Source: Sedimentisphaerales bacterium (GTDB taxonomy: Bacteria > Planctomycetota > Phycisphaerae > Sedimentisphaerales > Anaerobacaceae). From it: a stretch of DNA of 50,284 nucleotides. The position numbers and the translations under genes were made by a program. The notes below the pieces were generated by a model, which was given only the letters and a program-made list of their open reading frames with translations, had not been told where the DNA came from and did no database searches. The first letter of the stretch is position 1; every line of letters starts with the position of its first letter. This document shows positions 9,310 through 18,467 of this stretch, one piece after another. Where the stretch lies: positions 1 to 50,284 of the forward strand of contig JAFGCD010000087.1 in assembly GCA_016932835.1 (NCBI GenBank). Reading direction: 5' to 3'.

Positions 9310-9807
9310 TCATGCAAAAATATCGCTGCCATACCTTTTTAAGAAGAGCCTGTGCAACTGTTCGCGCAGAACGCTCATATCAACCGGCTTATCAATCACG
9401 CTGAAAACATCCAGTTGCAGCGCCTTACAAAGCAGGGATTCGCGGCGGTCGGCGGCGTTTGTCGAACTGCTCAAGAGGATACAGGGCATCATGGGAAAAT
9501 CCATTCGAATGATCCTTATCGTCGTCAGTGCGTTTGGCTCTGCCGAATCCATATCGACGATTGTCGTATGTATTCGCTTCTTCTCGATAATACTTACGAA
9601 CTGTTCTGCGTTGTCGGCGACGAGCAGATTTACCCCCCTGGGCCTGAATATCTCGCGTAACGCCGCAGGCCAGGCCCAACTTGCCTGGCTGGTGAGCACG
9701 TTGACCTCGGTCTCGCTCCGGCGGTCTGTTTGCAGAACACCTTCCGGCTGGGCGCTGCCAGCTTTGCTCGTGGCTCCAAATCCGAGTTTTGACCGATTCC
9801 AGACCAT
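9310..9807 (-). CDS. atypical response-regulator receiver protein
   Basis: A single receiver-like domain of 165 residues with no output domain. The predicted phospho-acceptor D85 is in TTIVDMDS, the Ser/Thr switch region is LLSSST (112-117), and the conserved Lys-Pro pair is K140-P141 in VIDKPVD. The first strand (VNVLTSQ, 36-42) has Ser-Gln where classical receivers have the two acids that bind Mg2+. Phosphorylation may therefore be weak or absent. A 35-residue Ser/Thr/Arg-rich stretch precedes the domain. It lies upstream of groES on the same strand with a gap of 113 bases. Partners are unknown. Confidence 0.7.
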   Translation of the reverse strand: MVWNRSKLGFGATSKAGSAQPEGVLQTDRRSETEVNVLTSQASWAWPAALREIFRPRGVNLLVADNAEQFVSIIEKKRIHTTIVDMDSAEPNALTTIRIIRMDFPMMPCILLSSSTNAADRRESLLCKALQLDVFSVIDKPVDMSVLREQLHRLFLKRYGSDIFA

Positions 9808-9987
9808 AACTCAGAAGAATGAGCAAATCTTGTGCCAGAGGCCGTCTGGCGGAACTTTATCGGCGCAAGCGATTATTTGTACTACACTTACAGAATCTAC
9901 ACCCGATACCACCTACCTGCCAAAACGTTGATCCCGGCGCCGATTCCTGCCAACCTGACAGACCGATCAATCCGCGGGCCGCCGCTT

Positions 9988-12267
9988 TTACGGGGTGGTC
10001 GAAGCGGCCTTTTTTGCCAGGGCGGCATCCAACTGCACGCGAGCCCTCGACAGGCTTGGATCCAGCCGAAGGGCCTCTCGCAGTTCGCCGATAGCCTCAT
10101 CAAGCCTGCTCTGCCTGGCCAGCAGGGTTCCGACGTTGCAGTGCATTTCGGCATCGTTGGGGTAGATGCGCAGGACTTCGCGAAACTGGGTTATTGCCTC
10201 GTCGATTTGGCCGAGTTCCGCGAAGAGCAGGCCCAGGTTGTAGCGAGCCTTTGCGAAATTCGGATCCAGGCGAATTGCGGCCTCGTAGTGGCGGCGCGCC
10301 TGATCATATTTCTTTTGCCGGGCGAGAATCTGTGCCAGGGCGTTGTGGCCGATCTTGTCGTTCGGGTCGAGTTGCAGGGCCTGGTCGTAGTAATCGACGG
10401 CCTCGTCGAGCCTGCCGGCCCGCGTCAAGGCGCCGGCGAGATTGTAATACGTCTTGACGAAGTTAGGCTCTAAAGTTAAAGCCTTTTTCAGGTTTGCCAA
10501 AGCGGATTCGAACCGGCCCTGCTCGACGAGGGTATTGGCGAGATTGTTGAGCACCTCGACGGAATCGGGGGCAATTCGCAGGGCCCGGTGACATACCTCG
10601 ACGGCTCGGGCGAGCTGCTTCTTCTGCAACAGGGCCGGGACGAAGTTGTTCAAGACCTCGATGTTATCCGGTTTGGTTTGTATGAGCTTGTCATATTGTG
10701 CGACAGCCTCATCGATTCTGCCGATTCGAGTGAGGGCCTCGGCCAATCGGAGTCTGGCCTTGAAGTGGGTCGGTTTCAGTTTCAGCGTTTTGTCATACTC
10801 CCCGGCGGCCCGACCGTAGTCGCCCTCCAAGGCGAACGCCACGCCGAGATTGTAGTGTGCGTCGGCATAGGCGGGGTGAATCTTGATCGCTTTTTCGTAA
10901 TGCGACATTGCCTGGGCGGTTTCCCCGTCCTTTATCAGGGCGTTGCCGAGGTTTACATGGGCGATGTAGTTGCCGGTCGTTACATTCAAGGCGTGTGTGA
11001 AGAGGGTTTTGCTGTTGCGCCAGCAGCCAACCTGAAAAAAAGTGGAGAACGTCAAGGCGGTAAGACAGGCGCCTGCGGCAAGAACGAATACGAATGCAGG
11101 TATGCGCCGCTTGGCGGCAAGATCACCGACGGCCCATGCGACGGCTACAGATAAGCCGATCATAGGCACATAAGCCCACCTGTCGGCAGTAGCCGGCCAG
11201 AGCCCGGCCTGAACAAGACCTATGACCGGCAGAAGACTGCCGACGAACCAAAGCCATCCAATCGCAGGGTAGGCCTTCTTCCTGAAGGTCCAGACTAACA
11301 GAAAAGAGACCCCTGCCAGCAGCAGCAAGGCGCCGACGCTCTTCCAGACAGCCACCTCCATGGGATACGGGTAGAAGACGGCGAGATTCCGCGGGCAGAT
11401 TATCTTCGTGATATAGGTGACATAGGAGACAGCCGCGTTGGACAGACGCAGCGTAAGCGGCACCAGGTCAGTGGATGTCGTAATCCCAAGACGCCTTACG
11501 GACAGGAAAGACAGGACAACCGAAATCAGCGAGAGGACTAAGAAAGGCGACTTTTCCCATATCAGGCGAAGGACGGATAATTTTCGGCGCGGGGGCGCCA
11601 AAGGTTTGCGCTTCTTGCCGACAGCCGGGATCGAGGGCTGCCTGAATGATAATCGTCTCAAGGGCCAATAGTCCAGAAGGAGCATCACCATCGGCAGGGT
11701 CACGAGCATCGGCTTGGCCAGCAAGCCCATCACAAAGAAGACCACAGCGAGCAGGTATCGCCCGGTTCGGCCGGATTCGGCGTAACCGACGTAAGCCCAT
11801 ATAGTCAGCAGCCAGAACATCGTGCTCAAAACGTTCTTTCGCTCGGCGACCCACGCGACGGAATCGACATTGAGCGGGTGTACCGCGAAGACCGCTGCGA
11901 CAAACGCACTGCACCAGACCGCACCGGTCATTCGCCGCAGTACGACGAACAGCAGCAGAGAGTTGGCGATGTGCAGCAGCAGGTTCGTCAGGTGGTGCGG
12001 ACCCGGCTCAAGGCCGTAGAGCCGACAATCGACCATGTGAGACAGCCAGGTGAGAGGATGCCAGTAGCCGACCTTGCCGACGCTGAAGGCCCACTTGATG
12101 TTGTCGATGCTCAAGCCGGTATTGACGTGAGGATTCTCGGTGACGTAGAGAGTGTCGTCGAAATTGATGAAATCGGCGTCTAGGACCCGCCAATACGCCG
12201 CCAGCGTAACAGCAGCGATTGAGATGCAGATCAAAAGCCCCTTGTATTTGCCAATAAGCTCTCGCAT
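9988..12267 (-). CDS. GT-C type membrane protein with C-terminal TPRs (TMTC-like)
   Basis: A 759-residue protein in two halves. Residues 1-420 hold about ten hydrophobic segments. They begin with an acidic first loop (DADFINFDDTLYVTENP), as in GT-C glycosyltransferases such as the eukaryotic TMTC O-mannosyltransferases, and include the WHPLTWLSHM and HPLNVDSVAWVAERKN stretches typical of these bacterial homologues. Residues about 435-750 are nine or so TPR units (for example AYADAHYNLGVAFALEGDY). The likely role is transfer of a sugar from a polyprenyl-phosphate donor to an exported protein or glycan; this rests on family resemblance only. A 14-bp palindrome overlaps its ribosome site. Confidence 0.75.
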   Translation of the reverse strand: MRELIGKYKGLLICISIAAVTLAAYWRVLDADFINFDDTLYVTENPHVNTGLSIDNIKWAFSVGKVGYWHPLTWLSHMVDCRLYGLEPGPHHLTNLLLHIANSLLLFVVLRRMTGAVWCSAFVAAVFAVHPLNVDSVAWVAERKNVLSTMFWLLTIWAYVGYAESGRTGRYLLAVVFFVMGLLAKPMLVTLPMVMLLLDYWPLRRLSFRQPSIPAVGKKRKPLAPPRRKLSVLRLIWEKSPFLVLSLISVVLSFLSVRRLGITTSTDLVPLTLRLSNAAVSYVTYITKIICPRNLAVFYPYPMEVAVWKSVGALLLLAGVSFLLVWTFRKKAYPAIGWLWFVGSLLPVIGLVQAGLWPATADRWAYVPMIGLSVAVAWAVGDLAAKRRIPAFVFVLAAGACLTALTFSTFFQVGCWRNSKTLFTHALNVTTGNYIAHVNLGNALIKDGETAQAMSHYEKAIKIHPAYADAHYNLGVAFALEGDYGRAAGEYDKTLKLKPTHFKARLRLAEALTRIGRIDEAVAQYDKLIQTKPDNIEVLNNFVPALLQKKQLARAVEVCHRALRIAPDSVEVLNNLANTLVEQGRFESALANLKKALTLEPNFVKTYYNLAGALTRAGRLDEAVDYYDQALQLDPNDKIGHNALAQILARQKKYDQARRHYEAAIRLDPNFAKARYNLGLLFAELGQIDEAITQFREVLRIYPNDAEMHCNVGTLLARQSRLDEAIGELREALRLDPSLSRARVQLDAALAKKAASTTP

Positions 12268-12269
12268 AG

Positions 12270-12283
12270 GGTAGAATTCTACC
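12270..12283 (-). repeat. 14-bp perfect palindrome over the ribosome site
   Basis: GGTAGAATTCTACC lies just before the ATG at 12267 and includes the AAGGTAG ribosome-site-like sequence. It could be an operator or a small mRNA hairpin that hides the ribosome site, or it could be chance. Confidence 0.3.
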
Positions 12284-12443
12284 TTAAGAATCGCATTTGT
12301 CCCGATGTTTTTTCAGCAGCCTTATCCGCATTTGGCGCGTCTCTGCACAAATCTCGGCATTGACTGCCGGGACGATGCGGCTATAATCGTCGCCGGCGGT
12401 TGCTTCGGCTGCTGTTTCGTCGAAATTTTCGTAGGAGTTATCA

Positions 12444-13382
12444 GTGAAATCCGACTCAAAACGCTCAAATCTGATTATCCTGTTTCTGGCAACGCGCCCG
12501 AACCACCTTGTCGCCGCCGCAGCGCCTGTTCTGGTCGGCTCGTGCCTTGGTTATGCGACTATCGGGCTGTTCGACTGGCCTTTTTTCATTCTTGCGCTGG
12601 TTTCGATAGTGCTGCTGCAGGCCGGCGCCAATATGGCGAATGACTATTTCGACCACGTATCGGGCAACGACTGGGCAAACGAAAACCCGACGCCTTTTTC
12701 CGGCGGCAGCCGATTCATTCAGAAAGGCCTTCTCTCGCCCAAGGCGATGCTGATGGCAGCGCTGGCGGCGCTGGCATTGGGCTGCGCAATCGGAGCAGTG
12801 ATTCTCATTCTGACGCAAAGCTTGTTCATTCTTGGGCTCGGGCTGGCGGGTTTGCTGGGAGGCTTTTTCTATACTGCCAAGCCCGTCAAGCTGGGCTACC
12901 GGACCGTCGGCGAAGTCGTGATATTCCTGCTGTTCGGGCTGCTTCCGGTATATGGGGCGTACTACCTGCAGACCGGCAGGATCGACATAGTTCCTTTAGT
13001 GCCCGGGATTCTGGTCGGGATATTGATTTTCCTTGTGATTCTGGTCAATGAGTTCCCCGATGTCACGGCGGACGCCGCCGTGAACAAGCGGACGCTCGTC
13101 GTCGTCTTCGGCGTGGCGGCGTCGGCGTGGATATACCGAATCGCACTGGCCGCCAGCTTTGTCATCGCGGTCGTAGCGGCGGCGATCTATAAGCCCATGT
13201 TCTATTCCGGCCTACTGTACCTGCTGACGCTCCCTGCCGCCGTCGCCGTCCTCAAGGCCGTTAACGCCGAAGACCTCGCCAGGCCGGGCCAATTCAAGGC
13301 AAGCCGGATCACCGTCCTGGTCCACACAATCGGCTCTGCGACGCTTACCATCGGGTTCGTAATCTCAGGCCTTGCCGGTTAG
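12444..13382 (+). CDS. UbiA-family prenyltransferase, MenA-like
   Basis: Integral membrane enzyme that joins a polyprenyl chain to an aromatic ring or similar acceptor. The two Asp-rich motifs that bind Mg-prenyl-diphosphate are clear: NDYFDHVSGND (residues about 66-76) and NEFPDVTAD (about 193-201). There are eight or nine hydrophobic helices in 312 residues. The first motif and the following GGSRFIQKGLLSP are closest to the MenA group (1,4-dihydroxy-2-naphthoate prenyltransferase of menaquinone synthesis). No other menaquinone gene is nearby, so the acceptor is uncertain. The start is a GTG behind TAGGAG. It is divergent from the GT-C/TPR gene. Confidence 0.85.
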   Translation: MKSDSKRSNLIILFLATRPNHLVAAAAPVLVGSCLGYATIGLFDWPFFILALVSIVLLQAGANMANDYFDHVSGNDWANENPTPFSGGSRFIQKGLLSPKAMLMAALAALALGCAIGAVILILTQSLFILGLGLAGLLGGFFYTAKPVKLGYRTVGEVVIFLLFGLLPVYGAYYLQTGRIDIVPLVPGILVGILIFLVILVNEFPDVTADAAVNKRTLVVVFGVAASAWIYRIALAASFVIAVVAAAIYKPMFYSGLLYLLTLPAAVAVLKAVNAEDLARPGQFKASRITVLVHTIGSATLTIGFVISGLAG

Positions 13383-13464
13383 AAGCGGTCTAACAACATC
13401 TCGACCATCCAATTCACAGAGAATCCGCATGCGGACAGGTGGGTAGGCGACGCCATTTCGAAGA

Positions 13465-13493
13465 TTGATTTCGGGGCCGAGATTTGATATACT
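13465..13493 (+). promoter_or_regulatory. promoter of the amylase gene
   Basis: TTGATT (13465-13470) and, after 17 bases, TATACT (13488-13493) preceded by an extended -10 TGA. The predicted transcript begins near 13500. This supports the ATG at 13529 as the true start, because the in-frame upstream extension begins inside the promoter. Confidence 0.55.
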
Positions 13494-13528
13494 ATAATTA
13501 CAGTTACATGGCCAGGTGGAAGGGACCG

Positions 13529-15334
13529 ATGAAGAAGTTCAGTTCTATCTTGTTGCCGTTCGTGACGATACTTGCCGTCTCGGCGGGCATATTGGAAGCG
13601 GGCGGCGACCCTCTGGGGCCGGGCAGCGTCATCTTCCAGACGTTCTACTGGGACGTGCCCACAGGCGGGATCTGGTGGGACAGGATTCGCGACGAGGCGC
13701 CGGGACTCAAATCGGCGGGCTTCAGCCATTTCTGGTTCCCGCCTCCGACCAAGGGGGCCGCGGGCGGCTACTCGATGGGCTACGACCTCTACGACAACTA
13801 CGACCTCGGCAATTACGACCAGAAAGGCACGGTCGAGACGCGGTTCGGCAGCCTTTCGGAACTTCAGGCGGCAGCGGCGGCGTGCGGGAACGTGCTTCTG
13901 GACCTGGTCGCCAACCACATGACCGGCGCCGAAGGCTGGTGCCAGGACCCGGGCGACGGGCAGTGGTATCCGCAGGCCTTTCAATACGTCCACGACAGAT
14001 TCTGGAAGGGGTGCATGGACTTTCACGGAGGCTGGCCCGACGACTGCGACCTGTGCAACGGACAGGACTATATCGGCATGGAGGATGTCTGCCACAATTC
14101 TTCGTGGATGTTCGACGGGCAATTGGAGTGGGCACGGTGGATGAGGGATACGGTAGGTAACGTATCGGGGTTTCGGCTGGACGCGGTCAAGCACTTCAAG
14201 TGGGAAATGTCGGCGGCGTTCGGGACGGTGGGAAGCTGTATCGGCGAGTACTGGGACAGCAAGGACAATATCCAAAACTGGATGTGGGCGACGGGGAACT
14301 ATGCCTTCGACTTCCCTCTCTATGAAGCGATGAAGGGTAACGCCGACGCCCTGGACGAGGCCGGGCTCATCTCGGATAAGGGCGTCAGCTTCGTCGCAAA
14401 TCACGACACGGACGGGATATGGCACAAGTCGCGGGCCTACGGATTCATAATGTATATTACGCCGATACCGTGCGTATTCTGGAGCGACTGGTTCAACGAC
14501 TGGCTTCGGCCCCATATAAGGAGAGCCCTGGCGGCGCGCACAGGGTACGACTTCAACGGCACCAGGACCATCTACAAGAGAACGGACTTGATCATATTCG
14601 ACAACAACGCCGGCGTTCTGGGCTGCTTCAATAGCGCCGGCGGCACAAGCTCCGCCTCCGTAAGGCTGAATCCCAACTACAGGTACACCGCCGTCGCCTG
14701 GGGACCGGGGGATAAGCCCGGCGATGTCGTCTCGGACTCCGAAGGCGATGTCACCCTCAGCGCCCCGGGCGAGGGATACTGCTACTGGTACGGCTTTCCC
14801 AACCGGTTCGGCTGTCAGAGCAAATATTCTGCGGTTTATGTGCCGGGCAGCAGCGAAGAGATATTCGGAACGAACTGGTATTTCAGCTCGGCCAACCGGA
14901 TGACGCTCGTCGATGACTACACCTGGCGATGGGTCGCGAATATCCCGGAGCCGACGAGCGTCGAATATAAATTCGCGATGGACGACTCGTGGGACGTGAA
15001 TCGGGGCCTGGGCAAGACATCGGGGGTCTCTGCGCCTCAGAAAAACTCCTACCTGATTCGCTACGGCCCGAATATCGCAGCAAATCTGCCAAAAGGCATC
15101 TGCGTCTGGGAGTACCGCGAAGACACCGAAACCAGCCGACTGTTCACCGTCGATTTCGACGCCAGCGGGAGTGTCACCTTCGCCGACTTCGCGGCAGCAG
15201 CCGAATACTGGATGAACGAGGATTGTTCGCAGCCGGACTGGTGCGGCGGCGCGGATGTGACTATGGGCGGAACGGTGAACTACCGCGATTTGGCCGAAGT
15301 CATCCGATACTACCTGACCGAGCCTGCTCAATAG
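13529..15334 (+). CDS. secreted GH13 alpha-amylase with dockerin-like tail
   Basis: Hydrolyses alpha-1,4-glucans outside the cell. A signal peptide (MKKFSSILLPFVTILAVSAG) is followed by a GH13 barrel. The catalytic nucleophile is D218 in GFRLDAVKH, the acid/base E240 in IGEYWD, and the transition-state Asp D293 in FVANHDT. After a C-domain there is a starch-binding-like beta module (about 470-545), and then two EF-hand-like repeats, VDFDASGSVTFADFAAAA and ADVTMGGTVNYRDLAEVI, resembling a type I dockerin. Length is 601 residues. The start is chosen from the promoter position, the signal peptide and the AAGGGA ribosome site. No cohesin is visible in the window, so the tail may serve another attachment purpose. 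Confidence 0.9.
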   Translation: MKKFSSILLPFVTILAVSAGILEAGGDPLGPGSVIFQTFYWDVPTGGIWWDRIRDEAPGLKSAGFSHFWFPPPTKGAAGGYSMGYDLYDNYDLGNYDQKGTVETRFGSLSELQAAAAACGNVLLDLVANHMTGAEGWCQDPGDGQWYPQAFQYVHDRFWKGCMDFHGGWPDDCDLCNGQDYIGMEDVCHNSSWMFDGQLEWARWMRDTVGNVSGFRLDAVKHFKWEMSAAFGTVGSCIGEYWDSKDNIQNWMWATGNYAFDFPLYEAMKGNADALDEAGLISDKGVSFVANHDTDGIWHKSRAYGFIMYITPIPCVFWSDWFNDWLRPHIRRALAARTGYDFNGTRTIYKRTDLIIFDNNAGVLGCFNSAGGTSSASVRLNPNYRYTAVAWGPGDKPGDVVSDSEGDVTLSAPGEGYCYWYGFPNRFGCQSKYSAVYVPGSSEEIFGTNWYFSSANRMTLVDDYTWRWVANIPEPTSVEYKFAMDDSWDVNRGLGKTSGVSAPQKNSYLIRYGPNIAANLPKGICVWEYREDTETSRLFTVDFDASGSVTFADFAAAAEYWMNEDCSQPDWCGGADVTMGGTVNYRDLAEVIRYYLTEPAQ

Positions 15335-15431
15335 AGAAAATGCTGTGCGCCGCGCGCGCGACGTGATACACTTGCAACAGTATCGAATCTCCCGATGATT
15401 GAAGAAGCTGAGTCAAAGGAAAGTCTGTTCG

Positions 15432-16268
15432 GTGGAAAGAGTTGTCTTTGCAGAATCTTGGCGTGAGTTTTTCAGCGGCGCCGGCTTCGAGTCGTTCGAT
15501 GATTTTTTCGATTACCCCGGCGGCGAGAAGATAGGCAGCAACCGGCGCAGGAGCGTTTACAGGATTAAGCTCGGCCGGGAAGAGGCCGGCAAAGTGTTTT
15601 ACATCAAACGCTTCAATCGCTCCCATCTCAAAGACATACTCGGGGCCTGGCTGACCTTCGGCGGACCCACTTCACAGGCAAAGGTCGAATGGGCCAATGC
15701 CAACTTGCTGCTCGAAACCGGCATCGAGACGTACAGGCCGGTCTGCATGGGCGAGCGAACGGCGCTCGGAATCGAGAGCAGGTCGTTCGTCATAACCGAG
15801 CAGTTAAATGCGACGTGCCTGCTGGATTTCGTCATCGCGAAGTGGCAGTCGCTCGACAGAGCCGCGCAGGAAAAGATCATAAGGGCAACGGCCCTGCTTG
15901 CCAGGCGGGCGCACGATGCGAATATCTCGCTGCAGGATCTCTATATCTGGCATTACTTCATCCAGGAGGACAGCCTGGACGGAGACTGCCGCCTCAGCGT
16001 TATCGACCTGCACCGAATGCTGCAAAATGTAAAAAGTGCGAAAAAGAAGCTGATGGACCTCGCCGCCCTTTACTGGAGCATGTCGGGCAACTACTTCGAC
16101 GAGGCGCACAAGAACCTTCTGGTGACCGCGTATCTGGGCGGTGAAGCCGGCGCAAAGTCCGCAGAAGCCTTCTCGGCGATACGCAGGAGGGCGTCTATCT
16201 TGGATAAGCGGCGCAATCTGGCCGACCACTACGCCAAAGCGATGCGGGCTATGACCGAATCAGCCTGA
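15432..16268 (+). CDS. WaaP/KdkA-like lipopolysaccharide core kinase
   Basis: Kinase-fold protein related to the LPS core heptose/Kdo kinases. The N-lobe has [14 protein letters not shown] then VFYIKRFN, where the Lys would contact ATP. The catalytic-loop region reads [16 protein letters not shown] in place of the family's HRDLY..HF, keeping the Asp, and SVIDLHRM is the metal-binding segment typical of WaaP/RfaP. It is about 278 residues long. A GTG at 15432 has an AAGGAAA site about 12 bases upstream and is preferred over an in-frame TTG at 15399 with no ribosome site. Its 3' end overlaps the convergent threonine synthase gene by 20 bases. It suggests that the cell makes a phosphorylated outer-membrane glycolipid. 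Confidence 0.75.
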   Translation: MERVVFAESWREFFSGAGFESFDDFFDYPGGEKIGSNRRRSVYRIKLGREEAGKVFYIKRFNRSHLKDILGAWLTFGGPTSQAKVEWANANLLLETGIETYRPVCMGERTALGIESRSFVITEQLNATCLLDFVIAKWQSLDRAAQEKIIRATALLARRAHDANISLQDLYIWHYFIQEDSLDGDCRLSVIDLHRMLQNVKSAKKKLMDLAALYWSMSGNYFDEAHKNLLVTAYLGGEAGAKSAEAFSAIRRRASILDKRRNLADHYAKAMRAMTESA

Positions 16269-17613
16269 TTATTTCTTCGAGGTCGTTGGGGGCCTCGATG
16301 GGCGGATTGCTGAATTGGCCTTGCCTGTCCTTGTGGTAGTTGACGGTCAGGTTGGAGTCTTTGAGCGGATGCCCGGTCAGCACGCAGGCTACCCGTTCGT
16401 CGGCGGCGATTACTCCCTCGGCCCGCAAATGCTTGAGCCCCGCTATGGTCGCGGCCGAGGCCGGTTCGCAGCCAAGCCCGCCGGCGCCGATGACCGCCTT
16501 TGCATCGCAGATTTCCTCGTCGGTAACCGCTCGGACAACGCCGTCGCAGATATCGATCGCCCTGAGGCATTTTTTCAGGTTGACCGGCCTGGATATTTCT
16601 ATGGCCGAGGCGCAGGTGTGCGGCGAGAAATTGCGAGCCGTCAAGTCGGCGTAGTAATCGTCTATAATCTTCTGATCGACCCTGCCCTGATTCCAGACGA
16701 GATTCTTATTGTTGACCAGGTCGCAGAGCGTATCGGCGCCTGTAGCGTTGATGATCGCCATTCGGGGGATGCGATTTATCAGGCCGAGTTCCTTCAGTTC
16801 GGCAAAGGCCTTGCCGAACGCGCTGGAATTGCCGAGGTTGCCGCCGGGCACGACGATCCAGTCGGGGACATCCCAGCCCAACTGTTCGATGATTCGATAC
16901 ATTATCGTCTTCTGGCCTTCCAGCCGATACGGGTTCAGCGAATTGAGCAGGTATAATCCCAGCCTTATGCAAACATCCTGGACCTGTTTCATGCAGTCGT
17001 CGAAATCGCCCTGAATCTGAATCGTCTGCGCGCCGTAGTCCATGGCCTGGCTGAGCTTTCCGAACGCGATTCTGCCGGAACCGATAAAGACGGTGCACTT
17101 CAGGCCGCAGCTATGGGCGTACAACGCCACCGACGCCGATGTATTGCCCGTCGATGCACAGGCGCTCGACTTGGCGCCGACCATTCCGGCATGACTGAAG
17201 GCTGCGGTCATTCCGTTATCCTTGAAAGACCCCGACGGATTGAGCCCTTCGTATTGCAGAAACAGCCGACCGGGCCTGGTGTCAACATATTTGGCAACGG
17301 CGTCATTGCGCTGGAGGATAGTCTGGCCCTCTCCGATTGTCACTTTATACCTGTCGTCGCAGAAGTTGAGCAGGTTGCGAAATCTCCAGACCCCCGAGAA
17401 ATCGAGAGGATTATCCCTGGTTGCCCATCGGCGGGAAATGTCACTCAGTTTATCCGGAACCTCGACTCTGTCCCAGTCGTAGCGCACATCGAGCATGTCT
17501 CCGCACTGCGGGCACTTGAACCCGCCGGTCACGGACGCGCAGTCGAGTTCGGCGCCGCAATCAGGATTGATGCATTTCTGGAAGGCGGCGGCATCTTGTT
17601 TCGGCGTATTCAT
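16249..17613 (-). CDS. thrC: threonine synthase
   Basis: PLP enzyme converting O-phosphohomoserine to threonine and phosphate. An N-terminal zinc-ribbon-like knuckle (C14, C19, C34, C37) is followed by the fold-type II catalytic domain. The PLP-binding lysine is K131 in [11 protein letters not shown], and the [14 protein letters not shown] phosphate-binding stretch comes next. Length 454 residues. It is the third gene of a reverse-strand group after the Re-citrate-synthase-like gene and a HAD phosphatase, 27 bases behind the latter. Confidence 0.92.
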   Translation of the reverse strand: MNTPKQDAAAFQKCINPDCGAELDCASVTGGFKCPQCGDMLDVRYDWDRVEVPDKLSDISRRWATRDNPLDFSGVWRFRNLLNFCDDRYKVTIGEGQTILQRNDAVAKYVDTRPGRLFLQYEGLNPSGSFKDNGMTAAFSHAGMVGAKSSACASTGNTSASVALYAHSCGLKCTVFIGSGRIAFGKLSQAMDYGAQTIQIQGDFDDCMKQVQDVCIRLGLYLLNSLNPYRLEGQKTIMYRIIEQLGWDVPDWIVVPGGNLGNSSAFGKAFAELKELGLINRIPRMAIINATGADTLCDLVNNKNLVWNQGRVDQKIIDDYYADLTARNFSPHTCASAIEISRPVNLKKCLRAIDICDGVVRAVTDEEICDAKAVIGAGGLGCEPASAATIAGLKHLRAEGVIAADERVACVLTGHPLKDSNLTVNYHKDRQGQFSNPPIEAPNDLEEIIRLIRS

Positions 17614-17640
17614 TTGAAGGTTCTCGCATAAGATACTTCA

Positions 17641-18453
17641 CTATTGAGTTGAACAATGCTTGCCGGCGGACCCGGCATTCAGTTTCCTAATCAGGCCCGG
17701 CAGTTCGGAAATCCGGGCTATCCGGTGTGCGCCCGGGGGCAGTCGCTTACCGACATTGGAGTGCGCCTCTTTCAAAGCGGCGAACATCCCGCACTTCAGC
17801 GCGGGTTTGATATCCTTGCCGATGAGGTCGCCTACAAACAGTATATTCTCCGGCGCCTCGGATATCCGCTCGCAGGCAGCAGCGAAAATGCGATGGTCAG
17901 GCTTGCGAAAGGGAAATTCGTATGAATAGACCCGAGGCGAGAAGAATTCCAGTATGCCCAATTGCTCGAGATGCTTATCGAGCGAGGAGCCGTGGACAAA
18001 AGTATTCGAGAGGATGCCAAGCTTGAGACCGGAGTCTCTCAGTGCGGTTAAGGTCTCGACGATGTCCGGCTCGGCGCACCCGATCCCAGTGAGCGGCTCA
18101 TACCACAGCCATGCAACCTGCCTCCACTGCTCATCGGTCAGCTTCAAGCCCTCCTTTGTGCCGACCTCTCTTAAGGAGGCGAGGGCGTCGAAATCCCGTC
18201 CTCTCAGGACGTTAAAGGTGCGGCGCAGCCGCAATCTGGCCAGATACTTCAGGAAGTACCACCCGCGGCTGCCGACCGGCTGGCCCAGACTCTTGAGATA
18301 ATCATATGTCAAGGCGGCGCCTTCGGCGAAGATCTTAGCGACTTGTATTTTCCCGAAATCCAGAAGAGTGTCGCCCAGATCGAAGAGTACGGCTTTGATG
18401 TGCGCACCGGCAGTGTCACGTTGCAGTTTTTCTGTAGCGTCCAAATATGACAT
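17641..18453 (-). CDS. HAD-superfamily phosphatase (subfamily IA type)
   Basis: A 270-residue haloacid-dehalogenase fold protein. Motif I is LFDLGDTLLDF with nucleophile D25; motif II is ILSNTF; motif III/IV is KPDHRIF ... ILFVGDLIGKDI. A helical cap lies between motifs I and II. Substrates of such enzymes are small phosphorylated metabolites and cannot be read from sequence. Its place between a Re-citrate-synthase-like gene and threonine synthase hints at amino-acid metabolism. The ATG at 18453 is used; a TTG at 18471 that overlaps the upstream stop is the alternative. Confidence 0.8.
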   Translation of the reverse strand: MSYLDATEKLQRDTAGAHIKAVLFDLGDTLLDFGKIQVAKIFAEGAALTYDYLKSLGQPVGSRGWYFLKYLARLRLRRTFNVLRGRDFDALASLREVGTKEGLKLTDEQWRQVAWLWYEPLTGIGCAEPDIVETLTALRDSGLKLGILSNTFVHGSSLDKHLEQLGILEFFSPRVYSYEFPFRKPDHRIFAAACERISEAPENILFVGDLIGKDIKPALKCGMFAALKEAHSNVGKRLPPGAHRIARISELPGLIRKLNAGSAGKHCSTQ

Positions 18454-18467
18454 CTCCACTTGCTGCC

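Noticed and set aside
13379-15331. Reverse-strand open frame of 650 codons opposite the amylase
   Set aside because: It mirrors the GH13 gene, whose catalytic motifs, signal peptide and promoter are clear. The reverse product is rich in Arg, Val and Pro with no recognisable domain.
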